In this document: positions 56,844 to 64,000 of the stretch, piece after piece | Layout of the letters: every line of letters begins with the position of its first letter | Position numbering within the stretch: position 1 is the stretch's first letter | From: Azospirillum tabaci | GTDB taxonomy: Bacteria > Pseudomonadota > Alphaproteobacteria > Azospirillales > Azospirillaceae | Direction of reading: 5' to 3' | Assembly (NCBI RefSeq): GCF_014596085.1 | Contig: NZ_JACCJY010000022.1 | Coordinates: 1 to 64,000 of the forward strand | DNA: 64,000 nucleotides | Notes under the pieces: generated by a model | Database searches by the model: none | Told to the model about the DNA's origin: nothing | The model's input: only the letters and a program-made list of their open reading frames with translations | Program-made: the position numbers and the translations under genes

Positions 56844-58478
56844 TCATCCCTCGCGCAGGACGGCGCCGCCGGCGGGTTCGTTGACGGTTTTGGGGGCCGG
56901 CTTACGGGCGGGCCGCAGCTTGGCCCGGTGCCGGAGCGTGCGGACCGCCAGGACGGCGTGGAGCGCCGCCAGCGCCCAGCACATCAGGTCCATGCCGACG
57001 AACACCCAGTCGCCTTCGGCCAGGCTGCGCCAGAGCGGCCGGTGCGTGGTCGCGGCGTTGAGCACGGGCAGCAGCGCCAGCAACGCCGCGGCCAGCCACA
57101 ACTGCTCGACCCAGGCCTTCTTCGCCGGGCGCAGCACGCCGTGCAGCAGCGTCAGCGCCCAGACGATGAAGAAGCTGTGGATCTCCCAGTTGGCGCGGTC
57201 CGCCAGGGTTTCCGGCAGGAGGCGGTTCGCCCACAGGAAGGCCGCCATGGCGACCGACAGGCCGGCGATGCTGGCGATGTTCAGCCGCTCCACGACGTGG
57301 AAGCCGATGTGCGGCCGGGCCGGATCGGGCAGCTTCTGCCGGCGCTTCACCGTCCACATCACCAGACCGGTGCCCACCATGGCGGTGCCGGCGAGGCTGA
57401 CGAGGAAATAGAGCCAGCGTGTCACCGTGTCGCTGAAGCGCCCCAGATGCAGGGCGTAGAGCACGCCGCGGGTCTCCGCCGCCGGCCCCACCCCTTCATG
57501 GACGGCCAGCAGCTTGCCGGTGGTGCCCTCGAATTCCAGATATTGCGGACTCATCGAGACGCGCCCGCCGTCGCCGCGCGCCACCGCCACCCGCGCCGCC
57601 GCGTCGCCCGGATGCGTGGCGGTGACCCGTCCGACGCCGTCGCGGCCCCAGCGCTCCTGGGCGTGGCGCACCATGTCCTCGATCGACGCGAGGGGTGCTG
57701 CCTCGCCGCTGGGCTTGCCCGGCTGGATGAAGGCGCTGAGTTCGGCGTTGAACTGCTGGCGCTCCGCCGGCGTCTTGATCCCGACCTGCTGGCCCCAGGG
57801 CATGTAGAGCGCCATCAGCGTCACCAGCCCCGTGTAGGTGATCATGGCGTGGAAGGGCAGCCCGAACACCGACAGCGCGTTGTGCGCGTCGAGCCAGGAG
57901 CGCTGCCCCTTGCCCCAACGGAAGGTGAAGAAATCGACGAAGATCTTCTTGTGGGTGATGACCCCGCTGACGATGGCCACCAGCATGAACATGGCCGCAA
58001 TGCCGGCGATCCAGCGCCCCCACACCACCGGCATGTAATGGAACTGGAAATGGAAGCGGTAGAAGAAGTCGCCGCCCAGCGTCGCGCGCGACGACACCGT
58101 CTGCCCCGTCGCCGGATCGAAATTGCCCTCGCCGAAGCCGCGCTGGCCGGGAGCCGTCCCGGCGGTGCGCCAGAAGGCGTAGACGCTGTTGTTGCGGGCG
58201 TCCGGCAGGCGCAGGCTCCATTGCGGACTGCCCGGCACCAGGGCGACGAGTTCGTCGGCCACCCGCTGGGCCACCACGGCCTGATCCGGAACCCCGCTCT
58301 GCGCCGGCAGTTCGGGACGCATCCATTGCGACAGCTCGTCCTTGAAGTAGGACACCGTCCCGGTGAGGAACATCGCGTAGAGCACCCAGCCGAGAAGCAG
58401 CCCGACCCACGTGTGCAGGTCGGACATGCTCTGGCGGAGGCCGCGGCCGTCGGGGCGCGCTTCCTGATCCGTCTTCAC
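56844..58478 (-). CDS. PepSY-associated TM protein (siderophore iron-reductase type)
   Basis: A 544-residue protein from GTG 58478 with GGGGAG 6 bp upstream. It starts SDLHTWVGLLLGWVLYAMFLTGTVSYFKDELSQWM, the PepSY_TM signature (shown in two parts: LHTWVGLLLGWVLYAMF, FLTGTVSYFKDEL). About eight TM segments follow, with conserved His in HFQFHYMPV, DAHNALSVFGLPFHAMI and LYALHLGRF that could bind haem. Relatives are proposed to reduce Fe3+-siderophore in the periplasm. It lies 13 bp after the DUF3649 gene. Confidence 0.88.
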   Translation of the reverse strand: MKTDQEARPDGRGLRQSMSDLHTWVGLLLGWVLYAMFLTGTVSYFKDELSQWMRPELPAQSGVPDQAVVAQRVADELVALVPGSPQWSLRLPDARNNSVYAFWRTAGTAPGQRGFGEGNFDPATGQTVSSRATLGGDFFYRFHFQFHYMPVVWGRWIAGIAAMFMLVAIVSGVITHKKIFVDFFTFRWGKGQRSWLDAHNALSVFGLPFHAMITYTGLVTLMALYMPWGQQVGIKTPAERQQFNAELSAFIQPGKPSGEAAPLASIEDMVRHAQERWGRDGVGRVTATHPGDAAARVAVARGDGGRVSMSPQYLEFEGTTGKLLAVHEGVGPAAETRGVLYALHLGRFSDTVTRWLYFLVSLAGTAMVGTGLVMWTVKRRQKLPDPARPHIGFHVVERLNIASIAGLSVAMAAFLWANRLLPETLADRANWEIHSFFIVWALTLLHGVLRPAKKAWVEQLWLAAALLALLPVLNAATTHRPLWRSLAEGDWVFVGMDLMCWALAALHAVLAVRTLRHRAKLRPARKPAPKTVNEPAGGAVLREG

Positions 58479-58491
58479 GCTCGGCTCCCCA

Positions 58492-58773
58492 TCACCAGAC
58501 CGACCACGCCGCCAGCAACAGCGGGGCGGCCACGACAAGAAGGCCCGCCCAGGCGCGCAGCGCGCTGCGGACCGCGAAGACCCAGATCACGGCGGCGGCG
58601 TAGATGATGAAACTCGCCATCTCGCCGGTGAGCACCGCCTGCGGCGTGCTCATGGGAAGCGCCAGCACCGCCACGCTGGCAAGTGCGGCCAGCGCATAGC
58701 CGCCGAACAGGGCGGCGGCTATGCGCGAGACGAGCGGGCCGACAGAGCGGACCCGTCCGGCCACGGAGGTCAT
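58492..58773 (-). CDS. DUF3649 small membrane protein
   Basis: A 93-residue protein with three TM segments (VSRIAAALFGGYALAALASVAVLAL, ASFIIYAAAVIWVFAVRS, WAGLLVVAAPLLLAAW). The family accompanies PepSY and TonB-receptor genes of iron uptake. It overlaps the stop of the DUF4198 gene by ATGA (58770-58773). Confidence 0.88.
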   Translation of the reverse strand: MTSVAGRVRSVGPLVSRIAAALFGGYALAALASVAVLALPMSTPQAVLTGEMASFIIYAAAVIWVFAVRSALRAWAGLLVVAAPLLLAAWSVW

Positions 58774-59510
58774 TTGTTGGGCGTCGCCGCCGGGCCGGCG
58801 GGGACCGGCGCCAGACCGTCGGGGTGGACGTAGGTCACCGTGGTGACGTAACTGACGCCGTCATACTTTTCGGCGCCGTTGGCGCCTTGGCGCTCGCCGG
58901 GGGTGCGCTCGTTCAGGCTGACCTCGGCCACGTAGGTGCCCTTCCACGGCAGGTCGAAGGTGACCAGACCCTGCTCGTCGCTGTGCGCCTCCTTGGCCCA
59001 GCCGGACTGGGTGACCAGCATCACCTTGGTCTTGGCCTTGGGCTGGCCCTGGAAGACCAGCTTGAACTGGCCGGGCTTGCCGGTGGGCACCAGATCCAGC
59101 GTCAGCTTCGGCGCCTGCTCTGCGAAGCCGGTGATCAGGCGCGCGGCGGGGTGGAACCAGTTGGTGGTCTCCTTGTCGCCCTGCTTCCACGTGTAGAGCG
59201 GGTAGAGCGTGTCCTCGGCGACGATGCTCTCCCCGTTGGCGGCCTTGAAGGGCAGCGCGAAGCCGTCGGCGGTCTTGGCGGCCTCGGCCTTTTGCTCGCC
59301 CTTGGCGGAGAGGAGGGTGCCGGCCGGCTTGCCGAACTTGTCGAGCAGGCCGGGCGAGACCTCGCGCAGATTCTCGCCGAACTCCCCGAAGCGGATCGTG
59401 GCGTTGCCCTGCTCGGGCTGCTCGATCCAGATCTGGTGGGCTTGGGCGGGCATGGCGGCGGGCATGGCGAAGCCCAGCGCGGCGATGAGGGCAAGCGACA
59501 GTTTGTTCAT
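58770..59510 (-). CDS. DUF4198 periplasmic protein of the siderophore operon
   Basis: A 246-residue exported protein from ATG 59510 with a Sec signal (KLSLALIAALGFAMPAAMPAQAHQIW). The predicted beta-rich body has IWIEQPEQGNATIRFGEFGENL and WKQGDKETTNWFHP. DUF4198 proteins are periplasmic and often next to metal receptors. Whether it binds the siderophore or the released iron is unknown. 30 bp after the receptor stop. Confidence 0.87.
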   Translation of the reverse strand: MNKLSLALIAALGFAMPAAMPAQAHQIWIEQPEQGNATIRFGEFGENLREVSPGLLDKFGKPAGTLLSAKGEQKAEAAKTADGFALPFKAANGESIVAEDTLYPLYTWKQGDKETTNWFHPAARLITGFAEQAPKLTLDLVPTGKPGQFKLVFQGQPKAKTKVMLVTQSGWAKEAHSDEQGLVTFDLPWKGTYVAEVSLNERTPGERQGANGAEKYDGVSYVTTVTYVHPDGLAPVPAGPAATPNK

Positions 59511-59540
59511 GACGTCATCCAAAGGAATGGCTTGGCGGGA

Positions 59541-62033
59541 TCAGAAATCGACGGTGGCGGACAGCAGCACGGTCCGCGGCGACCCGACGGCCACGTAGGT
59601 GCCGGTGGTCAGCCAATAGTCCTTGTCGAAGACGTTCTCGACGCTGGCGCGCAGCACGACCGGCTTGCCCGACACCTCGGTGTTGTAGCGGGCGCCGATG
59701 TCGAAGCGGGTCCAGCCATCGAAGCGCAGCGTGTTGGCGTTGGTCAGGTAGGAGCCGGACGTGTAGATCACGCGCCCGTTAAGGGCGAGGCCCTCGACCC
59801 AGGGGGTGTCCCAATCCAGGCTGGCGGAGAAGGTCTTGTCCGGCACGCCGGCGGCGTCGTTGCCCTCTTCCGAGGCGACGGCGGTCTTCGTCAGCTCCGG
59901 CTTCAGGAAGGTCGCGCTGGCCATGGCGCGCAGGCCGGGCAGGACCTCGCCATAGGCGGACAGCTCCAGGCCGCGGTTGCGCTGCTCGCCGTCATAGGCC
60001 AACTCGTTGGACGCGGTGCGGATCGAGCTGGGGCGGGTGATCTGGAAGACCGCGGCGGTGGTCGTGATGGTGCCCCAATCGACCTTGACGCCGCCTTCGA
60101 GCTGCTTCGACTTGTAGGGTTCGAGCACCGCGCCGGTGTTGGCGTAGCCGGCGCCGACGATGGTGCCGCGCGTCAGGCCCTCGGCGTAGTTGCCATAGAC
60201 CGCGACATTCTCCAGCGGCTTGACGACCAGACCGGCGAGCGGCGTCGTGGCGCTGGCGTCGTAGCTGCTGGTCTGCGCGCCGGTCGTCGTGCTGAAGCCC
60301 TTCACCTTCACCGTCTGGTCGCGCACGCCGAGCGTCAGCAGGATGCGGTCGTTGACGAAGGACAGCGTGTCGGCGATCGCGATGCTGCTGAGCGTCGTCT
60401 CCGCCGACTTGCGCGGGTCGGTGCGCGGCGCGGTGATGACGGGCAGCGGCGCCGGGTTGTAGATGTTCGACGCAACCGTTCCGGCGGACTGGATGTAGGC
60501 GTTGCCCTCCTCCCGCTGGAAGCCGGTGTAGCCGATGTTCAGCTGGTGGCGGACGGGACCGGTCTCGAAGCGCAGGCGCGCGCCGGCCGTGCCGCTGACC
60601 GTCTCGCTGTAGGAGTCGTAGTAGGAGTTGCGGACCGAGAAGTTGCCGAGCGCGTTCACGGCGGGGCCGGACACCGGGAAAATCTGCTCGTTGGTGCCGT
60701 CGCGGTAGCCGATGCCGGCGTAGGCGGTCAGCCAGTCCGTCACGTCGAACTCGATGTTCGAGGCGATGGTCTTGTCCTTCTGGACCAGCGTGGTGTTCGG
60801 GTACCAGTTGCTGCGCGCGTCGGGCGGCGACGGGATCGCCGTCGTCGTGGACAGGATGCTGATCTGCGGGCGGAAATTGTCGGTGTCGTCGCGCTGGATG
60901 ATGCCGTCGAGCGACCAGCGCAGCCGCTCGCCCCGGTAATCCACCGCCAGCGAGCCGAGGCCGGTCTTGACGTCGCCGTCCTCGATCGAGGCCTCACCGC
61001 CGCGCAGCAGGCCGTTGAAGCGCACGCCCCAGGCGTTGTTCTCGCCGAAGCGGCGCCCGGTGTCGACATGGACGCCGAAGTTGGCGTCGCTCTGGTAGAG
61101 CCCGGTCACGCGGGTCAGCGGCTGGTCGCCGGCCCGTTTGCTGAGGATGTTGATGCCGCCGCCGATGCTGCCGCCGGGGGCGATGCCGTTCATCAGCGCG
61201 CCCGGCCCCTTCAGCAGCTCGATCCGCTCGATGATCTGCGAGGGCACGCGGTTGGAGGACACCAGCCCGTACATGCCGTTGAAGCCGACGTCACCGGACG
61301 GAACGGCGAAGCCGCGGATCTGGAAGGTGTCGTCGAAGCCGTTGCCGCCCGTGGTCGTCCGCACCGACGAATCGTTGATCAGCGTGTCCGCCGCCGTGCG
61401 CGCCTGCTGGTTCTCGATCAGCTCAGAGGTGTAGTTGGTCGTGCTGAACGGCGTGTCCAGCGTGTTCCTGGTGCCCAACAGCCCCAGAGTCCCGCCGCGC
61501 GCCACCTGACCGCCGGCATAGGGCGGCGGCGGCTCGCCCGGCAGTGCGCCGGCGTTGGCCGAAACCTGGACGGTGGGCAGCACGGTCGCGCCGGCCGGGG
61601 CGTCCACGGCCGGCGCGGCAGCCTGCGTGACGAGGCCGTAACCGGACGGCGTGCGCGCAATCTGGTAGCCGCTGCCGTCCAGCAGGCGGCGGAATCCGTC
61701 CTCGACCGTCGTCGTTCCGCGCAGCCCCTGGGAGGTCTTGCCCCGGACCTGCGCCGGGTCCACGGCGACGCTCACCCCGGCCTGGGCGGCGAAGCCGCGC
61801 AGCGCGGCGTCCAGAGGACCCGGCGGCACGTTGGCGTCAACCGTGCGGGCTGCCGCCGTCTGGGCCTGCGCGGCCGGAGCGAACGGAAGGCCACCCGCGA
61901 GGATGGCGCTGGCAAAGCAAACGGCCATGGCGACCGGGCGCAGCCCCGGCGCGAAGACATCCTGCGCGGAGCCGGCGGCACCGCGGCGGCGGGCGGTTTG
62001 GCGCAGAGCGTCCTTGCCGCAAGAGTGTAGCAT
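59541..62033 (-). CDS. TonB-dependent siderophore receptor with STN signalling domain
   Basis: An 830-residue outer-membrane receptor from ATG 62033, with AGAGGA upstream. The signal peptide ends near residue 57 (FAPAAQA). The STN domain is at about 66-137 (VPPGPLDAALRGFAAQAGVSVAVDP), a TonB-box-like LPTVQVSA at 152-159, the plug at about 195-315 (IENQQARTAADTLI, RGFAVPSGDVGFNG, IERIELLKGPGALMNG) and a 22-strand barrel ending in ATVDF. The STN domain implies transcriptional signalling through a FecR/sigma pair, but no such pair is in the window. A Fur box lies 104 bp upstream. Confidence 0.94.
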   Translation of the reverse strand: MLHSCGKDALRQTARRRGAAGSAQDVFAPGLRPVAMAVCFASAILAGGLPFAPAAQAQTAAARTVDANVPPGPLDAALRGFAAQAGVSVAVDPAQVRGKTSQGLRGTTTVEDGFRRLLDGSGYQIARTPSGYGLVTQAAAPAVDAPAGATVLPTVQVSANAGALPGEPPPPYAGGQVARGGTLGLLGTRNTLDTPFSTTNYTSELIENQQARTAADTLINDSSVRTTTGGNGFDDTFQIRGFAVPSGDVGFNGMYGLVSSNRVPSQIIERIELLKGPGALMNGIAPGGSIGGGINILSKRAGDQPLTRVTGLYQSDANFGVHVDTGRRFGENNAWGVRFNGLLRGGEASIEDGDVKTGLGSLAVDYRGERLRWSLDGIIQRDDTDNFRPQISILSTTTAIPSPPDARSNWYPNTTLVQKDKTIASNIEFDVTDWLTAYAGIGYRDGTNEQIFPVSGPAVNALGNFSVRNSYYDSYSETVSGTAGARLRFETGPVRHQLNIGYTGFQREEGNAYIQSAGTVASNIYNPAPLPVITAPRTDPRKSAETTLSSIAIADTLSFVNDRILLTLGVRDQTVKVKGFSTTTGAQTSSYDASATTPLAGLVVKPLENVAVYGNYAEGLTRGTIVGAGYANTGAVLEPYKSKQLEGGVKVDWGTITTTAAVFQITRPSSIRTASNELAYDGEQRNRGLELSAYGEVLPGLRAMASATFLKPELTKTAVASEEGNDAAGVPDKTFSASLDWDTPWVEGLALNGRVIYTSGSYLTNANTLRFDGWTRFDIGARYNTEVSGKPVVLRASVENVFDKDYWLTTGTYVAVGSPRTVLLSATVDF

Positions 62034-62626
62034 AGAGCCGTTTTCCTCTACCAAAGGGTGTAGATGTGGCGCAGCGTTTGCGACCGGCACCGTGTCGGTT
62101 TCAAAAAGCCGAACGTTCTGCGCTGATCGTCATGATGCGAATGATTCTCATTCTAAGCACCTGACCGCAGGTTTCGCAAGAGGCGAACGTCGCGATCGCA
62201 GGCGATCCCGCCGCTCCATATCCCTGATTTCATTGTGGAAATTTTAAGCGGGCACCGCTCCCGGCAACCGCGGAACGCCCCCCGGAGGCTGCCACCGGGG
62301 TGGTTTACAGGCCTCGCGCAGCGACGCTTTTGAAAAGCGCGATGACGCAGCCTCGCCCAGAATCAATAAAACGGCCGTACCGCAACAAGAACACAACCGA
62401 TGGTAAATTTCTTTGGCCGCTCATTCAGGCCGCGCCTGCATGCGCATGCTCTCATATAAATAACCATCAAGTCATTGTGGGAAAAACACCATCTTTCGCC
62501 CCTTCAGCGCAACAAACACTCGCCGCCACCGGACAAAAAATAAGTTTGTGTTCAGACATTTTTCAGCAAATCACTTTGTTATGAACCCTCCCGAGATGCG
62601 ACCGCCGCGATGGCGAGAGGGCCACA
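62034..62626. other. Large divergent intergenic region between the receptor and the repeat-protein gene
   Basis: A 593-bp stretch. It contains the receptor leader, the Fur box at 62137 and, from about 62390 to 62580, an unusually A/T-rich block with TATAAATA and a run of A near 62535, the likely promoter region of the repeat protein. A 94-codon frame at 62300-62584 has atypical codons and no ribosome site. No hairpin seen. Confidence 0.5.
62137..62155 (-). promoter_or_regulatory. Fur box upstream of the siderophore receptor
   Basis: The 19-mer GCGAATGATTCTCATTCTA matches 13 of 19 positions of the consensus GATAATGATAATCATTATC, including both AATGAT/TCATT arms. It lies 104 bp before the receptor ATG, consistent with iron repression. 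Confidence 0.78.
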
Positions 62627-64000
62627 ATGCCGGACACCCAGAACGCCGCTGCCCCCCTGCTGACCATCCCCGATGCCCTCGCATCCGAAGCGGCGGCGGT
62701 GCTGCTCGGCGGCGATCCCGGCGCGCTGAAGGCCGTGCAGGACAAGCTGGCGGCGGCACTGACCGGCCAAGGTTTGCCGGAAGGCGCCGCGGGCAGCGTG
62801 GCGGACGGTTGGATGCGCGACGTCGCGGCAGGGGTCGGAGCCAGCGCCACACCCGACGCTGCCATCGCGCAGGCGAGCCGGATCGCCGCCGGCACCGCGG
62901 CGCGGATGGCCGAGGCGGCGCAGGAGACCGCGGCGCTGACCGGGGAACAACGCCTGGCCGTCGCCCTGGCCCAGGGGCAGGGACTCGGGCCGGGCGGCGC
63001 GAGCGATCCCAAGACGGCCGCCGACCTGTCGGCGGCGCTGTTCAGCGGCGTGATGGACCCGACCGCCCGTCCTGCGGGCGCCGCGGACCCGATCGCCGCC
63101 TTGTCGCAGGCTCTGACCGCTCCACCCACCGCCCCGGCGGCGGACGTCGTTCCCGTCTCGCCGTCCGACAAGCTCGCCGCGGCGCTCGCCTCCGGCGTGG
63201 GGGTGCAGGACGCGGTGAAGGCGCTCGGCCCCGCTTCGGGCGGTCACTTCGCCGAGGCGCTGGAGCAGGCCCTGTCCAGCGGCGCCGACACCGGCAGCGC
63301 CATCACCGCAGCACAAGCGCTGAGCGCCGCCGGAGCGGTCCAGACCACCGCCGTCGCCGTCGGGCAGACCGATGGCGCGCGCCTGCTCGGCGCCCTCGCC
63401 GCCGGAAGGACGGACGGGGCGGGCAGCAACCCGGCCTTCGCCAGCGTTCTGAACGATGCGTTGGCGCAGGGCGCGCCACCCGACGCGGCACTGGGGGCGT
63501 CGGCCAGGGCGCAGACGGACATGGCGGCCCGGCAGGAGGCCGCCGCTGTGCCGGCGAAGCCGGCGGACGCGCTGGTCGCCTCGCTGTCGTCCGGCCAGAA
63601 CGTAGCGGCCACCGTCAAGACCTTCGCCGCCGCCGCCGGGCTCGACGGCGCGGCGGCCGGAGGCTTCGGCGAGGCTCTGGGACGGGCCCTGTCCGCCGGC
63701 CAGGAGATGTCCGGCGCGTTGGGGTCGGCCCAGCAGTCCGTGTCCACGGCAATGGCGCTGTCGGCGGAAACGGCAAAGGGCGTCAAGAGCGACGGGCTGA
63801 TCGCCGCACTCGCCAGCGGGCAGAACGTGCAGCAGGCGGTCCAGGCGCTGGGCGGGTCCGGCGCTGCCTTCAACGCCGCTCTGGGTCAGGCGCTGGCGGA
63901 CGGCCGCGCCCCCGGACAGGCACTCGCCGCCGCCCGCCAGACCGCGGAGACGGTGCAGCAGAACGCCCAGGGCAGCGAAGTTCCCGTTTCCGCCGAGAAC
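62627..64000 (+). CDS. Alanine-rich tandem-repeat protein, N-terminal part (3' partial)
   Basis: An uninterrupted 458-codon frame from ATG 62627 (GAGAGG 7 bp upstream) to the window end; no stop is reached. About one third of the residues are Ala, and no signal peptide or TM segment is seen. Repeats of about 63-76 residues begin near 182, 252, 315 and 391, each with ALxSGxNVxxAVxALG, F(A/G)EALxxALSxG and a final Ala-rich AxQ. Weaker copies lie near 40-90 and 110-150. The repeats resemble each other in spacing more than in sequence, so this is an old expanded array. Helical solenoid or filament-like protein is likely; family not recognised. Confidence 0.75.
   Translation, partial: MPDTQNAAAPLLTIPDALASEAAAVLLGGDPGALKAVQDKLAAALTGQGLPEGAAGSVADGWMRDVAAGVGASATPDAAIAQASRIAAGTAARMAEAAQETAALTGEQRLAVALAQGQGLGPGGASDPKTAADLSAALFSGVMDPTARPAGAADPIAALSQALTAPPTAPAADVVPVSPSDKLAAALASGVGVQDAVKALGPASGGHFAEALEQALSSGADTGSAITAAQALSAAGAVQTTAVAVGQTDGARLLGALAAGRTDGAGSNPAFASVLNDALAQGAPPDAALGASARAQTDMAARQEAAAVPAKPADALVASLSSGQNVAATVKTFAAAAGLDGAAAGGFGEALGRALSAGQEMSGALGSAQQSVSTAMALSAETAKGVKSDGLIAALASGQNVQQAVQALGGSGAAFNAALGQALADGRAPGQALAAARQTAETVQQNAQGSEVPVSAEN

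Noticed and set aside
58683..62030. Open frame of 1115 codons on the + strand opposite the siderophore receptor operon
   Set aside because: It is antisense to a clear TonB receptor and small operon genes. Its Arg/Gly/His-rich content is the usual artefact of GC-rich DNA, and it has no domain.
62300..62584. 94-codon frame before the alanine-rich protein
   Set aside because: Codon use unlike neighbours, no ribosome site, and it lies in the A/T-rich promoter region.

Overview
The window is GC-rich chromosomal-type DNA with tightly packed genes, frequent ATGA-coupled operons, GTG and TTG starts, two methyl-accepting chemotaxis receptors, many ABC transporters for amino acids, peptides and small organics, and a periplasmic molybdenum aldehyde oxidoreductase. 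This profile fits a free-living or plant-associated alphaproteobacterium, most likely Azospirillum or a close relative in the Rhodospirillales. That assignment is an inference from gene content and codon use, not from a marker gene.

Layout. 1-462 is the C-terminal end of an RTX-type secreted protein. 626-5803 is a minus-strand catabolic operon (LysR regulator, class III CoA-transferase, MaoC-type hydratase, CitE-like lyase, acyl-CoA dehydrogenase) resembling itaconate/mesaconate degradation. 6131-9977 is paoABC. 10216-14284 holds an exported HNH nuclease, a Cache-HAMP-GGDEF cyclase, small proteins, SlyX and a Fur-family regulator. 14696-17986 is a three-gene GNAT / ATP-grasp / metallophosphoesterase cassette. 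18322-25368 holds a chemoreceptor, a Pmp3 peptide, a large CBM60-like plus beta-helix protein, a glycine-zipper lipoprotein and a TPR-methyltransferase. Five tRNA genes lie at 25521-26032.

26170-32288 is a peptide ABC system (binding protein, permease, and a fused permease-ATPase-ATPase) with a LysR regulator diverging from an MFS exporter. 33849-34604 has two small genes. 34627-40079 is a GntR-controlled NitT/TauT-type uptake operon that also encodes a formamidase-like hydrolase and an ornithine-cyclodeaminase-like enzyme. 40108-44031 is a second chemoreceptor and glutamine-dependent NAD synthetase. 44052-46045 is an unusual nitrilase-like protein paired with a winged-helix protein. 46510-47265 is a secreted SGNH esterase. 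47437-51102 is a polar amino acid ABC operon with a GntR regulator and a clear palindromic operator. 51370-53930 is an SDR / zinc alcohol dehydrogenase / membrane protein operon. 54077-56409 is cstA with its YbdD-like partner. 56554-62033 is a Fur-box-controlled siderophore receptor operon with PepSY and small membrane proteins. 62627-64000 is the open start of an alanine-rich tandem-repeat protein.

Three copies of a roughly 120-145 bp palindromic intergenic repeat lie at 20039, 47280 and 53946. The least explained items are the nitrilase/winged-helix pair, the GNAT/ATP-grasp/phosphoesterase cassette, the alanine-rich repeat protein at the right edge and the GntR-controlled hydrolase/cyclodeaminase uptake operon. 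I found no CRISPR array, prophage, integrase or insertion sequence.
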